Assembly (NCBI RefSeq): GCF_003259365.1
Contig: NZ_QLLY01000003.1
Coordinates: 434,001 to 498,000, forward strand
DNA: 64,000 bases
Origin: Streptomyces sp. PsTaAH-137
Lineage (GTDB): Bacteria; Actinomycetota; Actinomycetes; Streptomycetales; Streptomycetaceae
Direction: 5' to 3'
The notes under the pieces were generated by a model. The model searched no databases and was not told where the DNA came from. It saw only the letters and a program-made list of their open reading frames with translations. The translations under genes were made by a program, and so were the position numbers. How positions within the stretch are numbered: position 1 is the stretch's first letter; each line of letters begins with the position of its first letter. This document shows positions 23,850 through 32,442 of this stretch, piece by piece.

Positions 23850-26315
23850 ATGGCCCGCCGCAGCACGAAGACCCCGCGACCCGATGACGACGCTGCCTTC
23901 GAGGAGAGGATCCTCGACATCGACGTGGTCGACGAAATGCAGGGCTCCTACCTGGAGTACGCGTACTCGGTCATCTACTCCCGCGCCCTGCCCGACGCAC
24001 GCGACGGGATGAAGCCCGTCCACCGCCGCATCGTCTATCAGATGAACGAGATGGGGCTGCGCCCCGAGCGCGGCTATGTGAAGTGCGCCCGCGTGGTCGG
24101 CGAGGTCATGGGTAAGTTGCACCCCCATGGCGACGCGTCGATCTACGACGCGCTGGTGCGTCTGGCCCAGCCTTTCTCCATGCGCGTCCCGCTGGTCGAC
24201 GGCCACGGCAACTTCGGCTCGCTGGGCAATGACGACCGCCCTGCCGCCATGCGATACACCGAGTGCCGCCCGGACGCCGCCGCGGCCCTGATGACGGACT
24301 CGATCGACGAGAACACGGTCGACTTCACGCCGAACTACGACGGGCAGGAGCAGGAGCCCCTGGTCCTCCCGGCGGCCTACCCGAACCTGCTGGTGAACGG
24401 CGCGTCGGGCATCGCGGTCGGCATGGCCACGAACATGCCGCCGCACAACCTGGGCGAAGTGATCGCCGCCGCGCGGCACTTGATCAAGCACCCCGGAGCG
24501 GACCTCGAGACGCTCATGAAGTTCGTGCCGGGACCCGACCTGCCGACCGGCGGCCGGATCGTCGGCCTGTCCGGCATCAAGGACGCCTACGAGTCCGGGC
24601 GCGGCACCTTCAAGATCCGGGCGACGGTCGCGGTGGAGACCGTGACGGCGCGCCGCAAGGGCCTCGTCGTCACGGAGCTGCCCTTCGCGGTCGGCCCCGA
24701 GAAGGTCATCACGAAGATCAAGGAACTGGTCGGCGCGAAGAAGCTCCAGGGCATCGCCGACGTCAAGGACCTCACCGACCGTGAGCACGGCCTGCGCCTG
24801 GTCATCGAGATCAAGAACGGCTTCGTGCCGGAGGCCGTCCTGGAGCAGCTCTACAAGCTGACGCCGATGGAGGAGTCCTTCGGCATCAACAATGTGGCAC
24901 TGGTCGACGGCCAGCCGCTCACCCTCGGCCTCAAGGAGCTCCTCGAGGTCTATCTGGACCACCGGTTCACCGTGGTGCGCCGCCGCAGCGAGTTCCGCCG
25001 CAGCAAGAAGCAGGACCGGCTGCACCTGGTGGAGGGCCTGCTCGTCGCCCTGGTCGACATCGACGAGGTCATCCGCATCATCCGCTCCAGTGAGAACAGC
25101 GCGGAGGCCAAGCAGCGCCTCATCGAGCGCTTCTCGCTGAGCGAGATCCAGACGCAGTACATCCTGGACACCCCGCTGCGCCGGCTCACCAAGTTCGACC
25201 GCATCGAGCTGGACGCGGAGCGCGACAAGCTCAACGGCGAGATCGACGAGCTGACCGGGATCCTCGACTCGGACACGGAGCTGCGCAAGCTGGTCTCCAC
25301 CGAACTGGCCGCTGTAGCGAAGAAGTTCGGCTCCGACCGGCGCACGGTGCTCCTGGAGTCCGCGGGCACCCCGGTCGCCTCGGTGTCGCTGCAGGTGGCC
25401 GACGACCCGTGCCGCGTGCTGCTCTCCTCGACGGGCCTGCTGGCCCGTACGGCGAACGGCGAGCCGTTCCAGGGGGACGACGGCGCCAAGCGCGTCAAGC
25501 ACGACCTGATCGTCTCCGCGGTGCCGGCCACGGCCCGGGGCGAGATCGGTGTGGTCACCTCCGAGGGCCGCCTGCTGCGGCTGAACGTGATCGACCTGCC
25601 CCAGCTCCCGGACACGGCGTCCGTGCCGAACCTGTCGGGTGGCGCGCCGATCTCCGAGTTCCTGTCCTCCCTGGAGGCCGACGAGAAGGTCATCTGCCTG
25701 ATGACGCTCGACGAGTCGTCTCCGGGCCTGGCCATCGGCACCGAGCAGGGCGTGGTCAAGCGCGTGGTGCCCGACTATCCGGCCAACAAGGAGGAGCTGG
25801 AGGTCATCTCCCTCAGGGACGGTGACCGGATCGTGGGCGCGATCGAGCTGCGGACGGGCGAGGAGGATCTGGTCTTCGTCACGGACGACGCGCAGTTGCT
25901 GCGCTTCCAGGCGTCCATCGTGCGGCCGCAGGGCCGTCCCGCGGGCGGCATGGCGGGTGTGAAGCTGGCGACGGGCGCGAAGGTCATCTCGTTCACCGCG
26001 GTCGATCCCGCGGTCGACGCGGTGGTGTTCACGGTGGCCGGTTCGCGCGGCACGCTCGACGACTCGGTGCAGACGACGGCGAAGCTGACGCCGTTCGACC
26101 AGTACCCGCGCAAGGGCCGCGCCACGGGCGGTGTGCGCTGCCAGCGGTTCCTGAAGGGCGAGGACTGCCTGAGCCTGGCCTGGGCGGGACCGGCGCCCGC
26201 GCGCGCGGCGCAGAAGAACGGGACTCCGGCCGAGTTGCCCGAGATGGATCCGCGCCGCGACGGCTCGGGCGTCTCGCTGGCGAAGACGGTGGCGGTGGTG
26301 GCGGGACCCGTCTAG
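23850..26315 (+). CDS. parC: DNA topoisomerase IV subunit A
   Basis: An 821-residue type IIA topoisomerase A subunit. The breakage-reunion domain has YSVIYSRALPDARDGMKPVHRRI (about 39-61), the quinolone-region motif KLHPHGDASIYDALV and the active Tyr in AAMRYTECR (about 136). A tower and coiled coil (KKQDRLHLVEGLLVALVDIDEVI) follow, then six-bladed C-terminal repeats from about 500. It lacks the GyrA-box pattern QRRGGKG, supporting topo IV; with parE 13 kb away it decatenates chromosomes. The start has AAGGAG 12 nt upstream, a long spacing. Its stop codon overlaps that of the CobW gene. Confidence 0.93.
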   Translation: MARRSTKTPRPDDDAAFEERILDIDVVDEMQGSYLEYAYSVIYSRALPDARDGMKPVHRRIVYQMNEMGLRPERGYVKCARVVGEVMGKLHPHGDASIYDALVRLAQPFSMRVPLVDGHGNFGSLGNDDRPAAMRYTECRPDAAAALMTDSIDENTVDFTPNYDGQEQEPLVLPAAYPNLLVNGASGIAVGMATNMPPHNLGEVIAAARHLIKHPGADLETLMKFVPGPDLPTGGRIVGLSGIKDAYESGRGTFKIRATVAVETVTARRKGLVVTELPFAVGPEKVITKIKELVGAKKLQGIADVKDLTDREHGLRLVIEIKNGFVPEAVLEQLYKLTPMEESFGINNVALVDGQPLTLGLKELLEVYLDHRFTVVRRRSEFRRSKKQDRLHLVEGLLVALVDIDEVIRIIRSSENSAEAKQRLIERFSLSEIQTQYILDTPLRRLTKFDRIELDAERDKLNGEIDELTGILDSDTELRKLVSTELAAVAKKFGSDRRTVLLESAGTPVASVSLQVADDPCRVLLSSTGLLARTANGEPFQGDDGAKRVKHDLIVSAVPATARGEIGVVTSEGRLLRLNVIDLPQLPDTASVPNLSGGAPISEFLSSLEADEKVICLMTLDESSPGLAIGTEQGVVKRVVPDYPANKEELEVISLRDGDRIVGAIELRTGEEDLVFVTDDAQLLRFQASIVRPQGRPAGGMAGVKLATGAKVISFTAVDPAVDAVVFTVAGSRGTLDDSVQTTAKLTPFDQYPRKGRATGGVRCQRFLKGEDCLSLAWAGPAPARAAQKNGTPAELPEMDPRRDGSGVSLAKTVAVVAGPV

Positions 26316-27397
26316 AGGTCAGCCGTTTCCGTTTCCGTTTCCGTGTCCTGTACGTAGCGGAGAACGCCCCACATGCTGTGCTCGTCGGCAGTGTGCGGGG
26401 CGTCGCTCGTGCAGGCGGCGAGTGCGCGCTCCAGCGCCTCCGTGTCGGCACCCGCGCCGATGAGGACGAGCTGGGTCAGCGGCGGGGCGCCGCCGCCCGG
26501 CCACGGTTCCGGATAGAAGCGCAGGAACCGGCCGACGGCGTGGACCGCGTACCTGTTGCGCGGATCGGCGGCGCCGAAGTCGACGTACCCCTTGATGCGG
26601 TAGAGCCCCTCGGGCCGGCTGTCCAGGAAGCCCATCAGCCGGCGTGGGTCCATGGGCACGTCGGAGGTGAAGGCGACGCTCTCGTAGGCGTCGTGCAGAT
26701 GCCCTTCGTGCGACCCGTCCTCGCCGTGACCGTGCCGGTGCAGATCGTCGAACGACAGCTGTCCGATGCGCTCCTCGCTCGGCCGGCAGTCGAAGAGCAT
26801 CTCCGGGTCGACACGCCCGTACGACGCGGTGACCACGGCCGCGCTCTGCGCCGCCGCCCTCACAGCACCGAGCACCCGCTCCCGCTCGGCGGCGTCCACC
26901 CGGTCGCCCTTGTTCACGACGACGAGATCCGCGAGGCCCAGGTGCCGGTTCACCTCGGGGTGCTTCTCGCAGGTCGCGTCGAACTCGGCGGCGTCGACGA
27001 CCTCGACCAGACCGCCGTAGACGATCCGCGGATTCTCACTGGCGAGCACCATGCGCACCAGCTCCTGCGGTTCCGCGATCCCGCTGGCCTCGATCACGAT
27101 GACGTCGATGGCGTGCACGTCATTGACGGGACGAGTCAACTTGTCCAGATAGACGTCAAGTTCACTCGCGTCCACGGCGCAGCACAGACATCCGTTGCCC
27201 AGCGACACCGTCGAGTCGCCGAGCTGCCCGGCGACGGCCATCGCGTCGATCTCGATGGACCCGAAGTCGTTGACGATCGCGCCGATACGAGTCCCTCCGC
27301 TGCGGTGGAGCAGATGGTTCAGCAGCGTGGTCTTCCCCGACCCCAGGAAGCCCGCCAGGACGACGACAGGGATCTGCGACGGGTTCGCCTTGCTCAA
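26312..27397 (-). CDS. CobW/COG0523 family GTP-binding metallochaperone
   Basis: A 361-residue GTPase. Walker A GFLGSGKTTLL is near residue 16, the metal site GCLCC near 69, the IEASGIAEP switch near 100 and the base-recognition VVNKGD near 160. A histidine-rich loop (HRHGHGEDGSHEGHLH) precedes the CobW C-terminal domain. Relatives deliver zinc or cobalt to client enzymes; the metal here is undetermined and I found no clear Zur box. The TTG at 27397 follows GAGAGAGG and fits the family start. The last residues TETETET come from a hexamer repeat. Confidence 0.9.
   Translation of the reverse strand: MSKANPSQIPVVVLAGFLGSGKTTLLNHLLHRSGGTRIGAIVNDFGSIEIDAMAVAGQLGDSTVSLGNGCLCCAVDASELDVYLDKLTRPVNDVHAIDVIVIEASGIAEPQELVRMVLASENPRIVYGGLVEVVDAAEFDATCEKHPEVNRHLGLADLVVVNKGDRVDAAERERVLGAVRAAAQSAAVVTASYGRVDPEMLFDCRPSEERIGQLSFDDLHRHGHGEDGSHEGHLHDAYESVAFTSDVPMDPRRLMGFLDSRPEGLYRIKGYVDFGAADPRNRYAVHAVGRFLRFYPEPWPGGGAPPLTQLVLIGAGADTEALERALAACTSDAPHTADEHSMWGVLRYVQDTETETETADL
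26323..26346. repeat. CCGTTT hexamer repeat in the CobW gene 3' end
   Basis: Nearly four tandem copies of CCGTTT encode Thr-Glu repeats at the C-terminus of the CobW protein, just before its stop. Confidence 0.85.
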
Positions 27398-27718
27398 CGC
27401 GCGACCTCTCTCACACCGGGGCGCGACCGGGTCGGTGGCGGCCGGGTCTCGTACGAAGGATGAATGCCGCTCCAAGGATACGAGCGCGTAGAAAGGTGGC
27501 GGTGTGAACGATTGCTAACGCCGCTCCCGGGGCAGATGTCTGGACATGGCGCCGGTTTGCCCAAGTACCCTTCCGCGCGCCTCCTCTCCGCCTCCCTGCC
27601 GATCAGAGCCGCTCGGCATCCTGGGAGGGGCAAGCGCACCGCCTACTGCTCGCCGGTTCTCCACTACGTCGACCACCACCCGACGACCGGCGGACGGTCG
27701 CCTGAATCGGGGGTTGAC
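27398..27718. other. Divergent intergenic region, CobW / DUF6082
   Basis: No gene supported. Promoters for both flanking genes must be here. I looked for a Zur-type AT-rich palindrome because CobW proteins are often zinc-regulated, and saw none convincing. Confidence 0.4.
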
Positions 27719-28294
27719 ATGGCCACACTCGCAAGCGGTAGGCGCTGGTGGGAGCGCGCCACCGAAGTGAGCGTCACGGCGGTGGCGGCGGGAGCCTGCG
27801 CCGCCCTCCTGGCACGACGCCACCGACCGGGCCCATGTCACGCACATGCCGACCGGCTGCGGCAGAGCGACATGACACGGCATCACCTCAATCTGGCCCA
27901 CCAGCAGCGCCTGCACTGGGAGTTGCTGAAGAAGGCGATCGACGACCCCGACCTCGCCCAGGTCCTGGATGTCTTCGATCCGCCGCCGCCCGCGGACAAG
28001 CTCCGCCAGTACCTCTTCGCCAACGCCCTGTACACCAACGCGCTGTTCTACCACCGCATCGGCAACATCAGCCGCAGCGAACTGTTCGGGTACATGCGCG
28101 GGCTCCTCCAGAACCAGACGGTCAGGGAGTACTGGATCGCGACCCGGGGACAGCGGGCCACGCTGCGGCACGGATCGGACGAGGCCGAGATCGGGCACAT
28201 GATCGACGACTTGCTGCAGGAGTTGGAGGACGCCGACAGCGATGAATGGTGGGTGGTCGGGACACCGCCGGAAAGCGGCGAATCACCCGAGTGA
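27719..28294 (+). CDS. DUF6082 family protein
   Basis: A 191-residue Streptomyces-type protein. It has one N-terminal membrane segment (about 15-34, VSVTAVAAGACAALLA), then a soluble helical domain with QQRLHWELLKKAIDDPDLAQVLDVF and YLFANALYTNALFYHRIGNISRSELFGYMRGLL, as I remember for DUF6082 proteins. Members are numerous in Streptomyces and unassigned. The ATG at 27719 follows CGGGGG. It ends with an acidic tail. Confidence 0.82.
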   Translation: MATLASGRRWWERATEVSVTAVAAGACAALLARRHRPGPCHAHADRLRQSDMTRHHLNLAHQQRLHWELLKKAIDDPDLAQVLDVFDPPPPADKLRQYLFANALYTNALFYHRIGNISRSELFGYMRGLLQNQTVREYWIATRGQRATLRHGSDEAEIGHMIDDLLQELEDADSDEWWVVGTPPESGESPE

Positions 28295-28507
28295 TCACCC
28301 GACTGACTCGTTCTGGCGGGCCCTGACCCATTACGGATCCGGTACTCTCCGCGTTATCCAGGCGCCGAAGGCGCCGACCTGCAAGCCACCAGCTTCGGGC
28401 GGTTCCAAGGTCTACCACTGTTGCCGCCGGTTGCCGAGCGCGCTCACAAAGCCTCACGCTCGCCTTGACGCCACGGTGCTCCGTCCTAGAAATCAAGGGA
28501 AACAAGA

Positions 28508-28747
28508 GTGAGCCAGATCATCCGCCGGATCGGGGTGCCTCCCCACGCCCGAGGCAGCGTGGGAGGCGGGAACTGTCCGGACATCTTCGAACTGTCCGAC
28601 GGGAACTTCGCCGTCATCGGCACCGAGGCCACAGCGGCTCTCCGCGGCGACCTTCCCGCCGATGCCGGGGTCGCCGACTACGAGCGGATCGTCATCGTCA
28701 GCCGCGAGACCCTCGTCAAGGCGAAGAAGGACATTCCGAACCTCTGA
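28508..28747 (+). CDS. Small conserved protein (79 aa)
   Basis: A 79-residue protein with GTG start and AAGGGAAAC upstream, beginning MSQIIRRIGVPPHARG, with IFELSDGNFAVIG and RIVIVSRETLVKAKKDIPNL. The pattern resembles small proteins encoded beside DUF6082-like or regulatory genes in Streptomyces, but I do not recognise a characterised family. No Cys pair or membrane segment. It is probably read from its own promoter in the 213-bp gap before it, which contains a GGCGCC-GAA-GGCGCC mini-hairpin. Confidence 0.75.
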   Translation: MSQIIRRIGVPPHARGSVGGGNCPDIFELSDGNFAVIGTEATAALRGDLPADAGVADYERIVIVSRETLVKAKKDIPNL

Positions 28748-28772
28748 CTCCGGGCGGCGGTGCACCAAAGAG

Positions 28773-28819
28773 ACCTTGCCCGGCAGCATCGCCCAAGGCC
28801 GACCGTCACCGGGCAAGGT
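28773..28819. terminator. Possible terminator between convergent genes
   Basis: An 11-bp perfect inverted repeat ACCTTGCCCGG with a 25-nt loop lies between the small protein and the citrate-synthase homologue. Confidence 0.5.
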
Positions 28820-28834
28820 TCAGCAAGTACGTCG

Positions 28835-30001
28835 TCACACGACCGGCACCGCCACCGGCGGCTCCACCCCCACATAGCGCGCCGCAGGCCTGATGATCTT
28901 CGAGTCCTGAGCCTGCTCCAGGATGTTGGCGCTCCAGCCGACGACCCGCGCCGCGGCGAACGTCGGCGTGAACATCGCGCGCGGCAAGCCGCACAGCTCC
29001 ATGACCACGCCCGCGTAGAACTCCACGTTCGTGTGCAGTTCCCGGCCCGGCTTCAGTTCGGCGAGGATCGCCTCGACATGGCGTTCGACCTCGACCGCGA
29101 ACTCCACCAGCGGCCCGCCGAACCCCTCCGCGATCCCGCGCAGCATCCGTGAACGCGGGTCCTCCGTGCGGTAGACGGGGTGCCCGAAGCCCATGATCCG
29201 GTCACCGGCCAGCACCCGTTCCCGGATCCAGGGATCGATACGGTCCGGGGTGCCGATCGCGTCCAGGGTGTCGAGCGCACGGCTGGGCGCGCCGCCGTGC
29301 AGCGGCCCGGACAGCGCCCCGATCGCGCCGACCAGACAGGCTGCGACATCCGCGCCGGTCGACGTGATGACACGCGCCGTGAATGTTGACGCATTGAAAC
29401 CGTGGTCAATGGTGGAGATGAGGTACTTCTCCACGGCTCGCGCGTGCGCGGGGTCCGGCTCCGAACCCGTCAGCATGTAGAGGTAGTTGGCCGCGTAGGA
29501 GAGATCCGCGCGCGGCTCCACCGGCTCGAGCCCCTCGCCGAGCCGGTGCAGAGCGGTGAGCATCGTGGGGACCACGGCGGCCGCGGCGAGGGTGTCCTCA
29601 CGGCGCCGGTCGGCGTCGATGTCGTAGACGGGCCGGAGGCCGCGGGAGGCCCCGAAGAGCGACAGGGCCGTACGGAGCCCGGCCAGCGGCCCCGACAGCG
29701 CGCCGGCCCGGGCGATGGCGGGCAGCGCCGCGCGCACCTCGTCGGGAAGGGTGCGCAGCGCGGCGGTCTCACGGGCGAAGGCGGCCGACCGCTCGGCGTC
29801 GGGCAGCTCGCCGTGGATCATCAGGTGCCAGACGTCCTCGAAGCTGCGGCTCTGCGCGAGTTCGACGGCGGAGTACTGGCGGTAGTGGTAGAAGCCCTCG
29901 CGCCCTCTGACGTCCCCGAGCGCGGTGTCGGTGACGACGACACCGGCGAGCCCGCGCGGTACGTCGACGACAGAGGTGGCCGTGGTCCCGTTGATCAGCA
30001 T
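28835..30001 (-). CDS. Citrate synthase family protein
   Basis: A 388-residue type-II-small citrate/methylcitrate synthase homologue. The first two catalytic His regions are intact: DHGFNAST (about 203) and MGFGHPVYRTEDPR (about 266). The third position, usually Asp in NVDFY, is Glu here (NVEFY, Glu327, codon 29021-29023), so activity may be altered. The start is the ATG at 30001 with GGGAGGAAAC. It is divergent from an HTH-citrate synthase. The housekeeping citrate synthase is probably elsewhere, which leaves a specialised or regulatory role open. Confidence 0.88.
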   Translation of the reverse strand: MLINGTTATSVVDVPRGLAGVVVTDTALGDVRGREGFYHYRQYSAVELAQSRSFEDVWHLMIHGELPDAERSAAFARETAALRTLPDEVRAALPAIARAGALSGPLAGLRTALSLFGASRGLRPVYDIDADRRREDTLAAAAVVPTMLTALHRLGEGLEPVEPRADLSYAANYLYMLTGSEPDPAHARAVEKYLISTIDHGFNASTFTARVITSTGADVAACLVGAIGALSGPLHGGAPSRALDTLDAIGTPDRIDPWIRERVLAGDRIMGFGHPVYRTEDPRSRMLRGIAEGFGGPLVEFAVEVERHVEAILAELKPGRELHTNVEFYAGVVMELCGLPRAMFTPTFAAARVVGWSANILEQAQDSKIIRPAARYVGVEPPVAVPVV

Positions 30002-30016
30002 GTTTCCTCCCTTTAC

Positions 30017-30069
30017 TTGATTCGACTGTCCATGCTTGACTTATCTTCTGTCAATATTGACTGAATCAA
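30017..30069. promoter_or_regulatory. Nested palindromes between divergent citrate-synthase genes
   Basis: A perfect palindrome GTCAATATTGAC lies at 30050-30061, the pair TTGATTC (30017-30023)/GAATCAA (30063-30069) encloses it, and TTGAC (30036-30040) pairs with GTCAA (30050-30054). The AT-rich block stands out in this genome and is the only gap between the two promoters. Likely operator, possibly for the HTH domain of the plus-strand gene. Confidence 0.6.
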
Positions 30070-30111
30070 CCTAAGCAATCAATCTGTCGTCCTCCGGATA
30101 CGGTGACGCAC

Positions 30112-31389
30112 ATGAGGGATCAAGAACCGGGGCCACCGGCCGCCGCCCGTCAGGCTCGTCGACTGAGCACCCGGGAGACCGCGGAGCTGCTCGGCGTGAA
30201 GCCCGAGACCGTGTACGCGTACGTGAGCCGGGGCCAGCTCACGAGCCGACGGGGCGAGGGCAGGCGCGGCAGCACCTTCGACGCCACCGAGGTCGAGGCC
30301 CTGGCCCGGCGCAACAAGCGCGAGAGCACGACGAGTTCGACGGCGAACGAGCTGACGGTGCGCACCCGGCTCACCCTCATCGACGCGGACCGTTACTTCT
30401 TCCGGGGGGTCGATGCCGTGGAGCTGGCGAAGCGCCACTCCTACGAGGAAGTGGCGGAGTGGCTGTGGACCGGGACCCTGCGCCCCGGTGCCCGGTTCAC
30501 CGCGCCGCAGGAGTCACGCGCGGCGGCCGCGCGCGCGGTCGCGGCGCTGCCCGAATTCACCAGCCCCGTGGACCGGTTGCGGGTCGCGGCCGTCGCCGCC
30601 GCCACCGCCGACCCGCTGCGCTACGACCTGTCCGAGGAGTCCGTCCTCGGCGCCGCGCGCTCCCTCATCCCGACGCTCGCGACCGCTCTGCCCCTGGTGA
30701 GGTCCACGTACGCGGACGGCGAACCGATCGCTCGACGGCTGTGGGGCCGGCTGTCCCACAAGATGCCCGACGAGGCGTCCCTGCGCGTTCTCGACATGGC
30801 CCTCGCGCTGCTCGCCGACCACGACCTCGCCGCCTCGACGCTCGCCGTCCGTGTGGCGGCGTCGGCCCGCGCGCACGCGTACGCGGCCGTCTCCGCGGGT
30901 CTGGGCGTCCTGGAGGGTCCGCTGCACGGCGCGGCGAGCGGCCTGGCCCACCGGATGCTCCTGGACGTCCTGGACCGCGGTGGCGCGGGACCGGTCGTCT
31001 CCGACGAACTGCGCGCGGGGCGCCGCGTCCCCGGGCTCGGGCACCGCCTCTACCAGGGCGAGGACCCGCGCGCGCAGGCGCTGTTCGCGGCGCTGGAGGA
31101 GTTGCCCGAGGCGCGGCCCGCGCTGGCCGCGGCCCGTGACGTGGTGGCGACGACGGCCCGCCACACCGACCTGCACGCCAATGTGGACCTCGCGCTCGCC
31201 GTGTTCACCGCCTCCTTCGGGATGCCGGCCGAGGCGGGCGAGACGGTGTTCGCCGTCGCGCGTACGGCGGGCTGGATCGCCCACGCTCTGGAGGAGTACG
31301 GGGAACGGCCCCTGCGGATGCGGCCCTCGGGCCACTACGTAGGCGCGCGTCCGCCGCAGCCACTGCCGGTACCACCAGGGCAGGAATGA
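30112..31389 (+). CDS. Citrate synthase with N-terminal helix-turn-helix
   Basis: A 425-residue fusion. Residues about 15-65 form a MerR/excisionase-like helix-turn-helix (LSTRETAELLGVKPETVYAYVSRGQL). The rest is a citrate-synthase fold. Catalytic His, His and Asp appear kept, though the flanks are unusual: DHDLAAST (for DHxxNAS), LGHRLYQGEDPR (for GHPVY) and NVDLALAVF (for NVDFY). Either it is an active enzyme that also binds DNA, or the fold serves as a metabolite sensor; the sequence cannot decide. The ATG at 30112 has GGTGA 5 nt ahead; GTG 30103 is an alternative. The gene at 31417 follows by 27 nt. Confidence 0.88.
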   Translation: MRDQEPGPPAAARQARRLSTRETAELLGVKPETVYAYVSRGQLTSRRGEGRRGSTFDATEVEALARRNKRESTTSSTANELTVRTRLTLIDADRYFFRGVDAVELAKRHSYEEVAEWLWTGTLRPGARFTAPQESRAAAARAVAALPEFTSPVDRLRVAAVAAATADPLRYDLSEESVLGAARSLIPTLATALPLVRSTYADGEPIARRLWGRLSHKMPDEASLRVLDMALALLADHDLAASTLAVRVAASARAHAYAAVSAGLGVLEGPLHGAASGLAHRMLLDVLDRGGAGPVVSDELRAGRRVPGLGHRLYQGEDPRAQALFAALEELPEARPALAAARDVVATTARHTDLHANVDLALAVFTASFGMPAEAGETVFAVARTAGWIAHALEEYGERPLRMRPSGHYVGARPPQPLPVPPGQE

Positions 31390-31416
31390 TCGCCGGAGCG
31401 GATTAGGCTGCCCTGT

Positions 31417-32343
31417 GTGAGTACGTGCACGACCGCATCGCGGGATCTCGACGAGCCCCTCGCCGGGACCGCGGCCACCGCCCGGACCTGGCTGCTGATT
31501 GAGCAGTCGGGTCCCTGGGGCGCCAAGGCCCTGACCTCCAGCCATCTGGACCCCGCCGTGGGCCGCGCCCTGGAGAGGGCCGCCGAAGGCACCGGCGTGC
31601 GCGTCGCACTGGTGCGCCGGCCGGGTCGGCACGCGGACCGTCACGGACAGCCCAGGCGCCAGGTGTACGTGGCCCATACCGCTCCCGGTGACGCCTGGCT
31701 GCGCAGCGCCACGATCACGGCTCCCGAGGAACTGCTCACGCTCGATTTCGCCGCTCTGGGGGCGGGCGCTCACGGCGGCTTCGGCACACCTCACGAGGGC
31801 GCTCCGCTCGCGCTCGTCTGCACGAACGGAAAGCGGGACCACTGCTGCGCCGTCCTGGGCCGGCCGCTCGCCTCCGAACTCGCGCTCTCCGGCGAGGAGG
31901 GCGTGTGGGAGGTCACCCACCTCGGCGGCCACCGCTTCTCCCCCACCCTCCTGGTGCTGCCGTACGGCTACGCCTACGGACGGTCCACGGCCGCGGAGGT
32001 GAAGGAGATCCTTGAGGCGGTCCGTACGGGCCGCGTCGTCACCGATGGGTGCCGTGGCAGCTCTGCCTGGGACCGCCCGGGCCAGGCGGCTGAGCTCGCG
32101 GTGCGCCGGGCCGCCCGCGAGGACGCCGCCGATGCCCTGACGGTCGTACGTACGCAGGCCGTCGAGGGCGAATCCCCGTGCTGGGAGGTGACGCTCGCGC
32201 ACGTCGACGGGCGCCGGTGGCAGGTCGCGGTGGCTCAGGGGACGTCCGCGCCGCCGCGCCCCGAGAGCTGCGGTGCCGCCCTCGGATCACCGGCCCGCAT
32301 GGATGTCGTGGGGCTGCGGGAGATGCCCGCGCCTCTCGGCTGA
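31417..32343 (+). CDS. Sucrase/ferredoxin-like family protein
   Basis: A 308-residue protein of the sucrase/ferredoxin-like family (thioredoxin-like [2Fe-2S] fold). Hallmarks are LVCTNGKRDHCCAVLGRPLA (about 135-154, cluster cysteines) and THLGGHRFSPTLLVLPYG (about 170-187). The N-terminus has Cys4 in MSTCTT. Function in bacteria is not settled; redox or metal-related. It starts at GTG 31417, 27 nt after the HTH-citrate synthase on the same strand, so co-transcription is likely. Confidence 0.87.
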   Translation: MSTCTTASRDLDEPLAGTAATARTWLLIEQSGPWGAKALTSSHLDPAVGRALERAAEGTGVRVALVRRPGRHADRHGQPRRQVYVAHTAPGDAWLRSATITAPEELLTLDFAALGAGAHGGFGTPHEGAPLALVCTNGKRDHCCAVLGRPLASELALSGEEGVWEVTHLGGHRFSPTLLVLPYGYAYGRSTAAEVKEILEAVRTGRVVTDGCRGSSAWDRPGQAAELAVRRAAREDAADALTVVRTQAVEGESPCWEVTLAHVDGRRWQVAVAQGTSAPPRPESCGAALGSPARMDVVGLREMPAPLG

Positions 32344-32442
32344 CGGGAGTATCTGCCTCTACGGGGCGCGGTTCCGGCCTCGTACGAGATCCGCGCCACA
32401 AGGTCTTCGACGGGGACGCACGGGCCCGTACCGTTCGTCATC

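Noticed and set aside
22770-25502. Open frame of 910 codons on the minus strand opposite parC
   Set aside because: A shadow of parC and the M16 gene, with no family features, while parC itself is unmistakable.
27398-27560. Zur box before the CobW gene
   Set aside because: The only candidate (around GAACGATTGCTAAC) is not symmetric enough to call.
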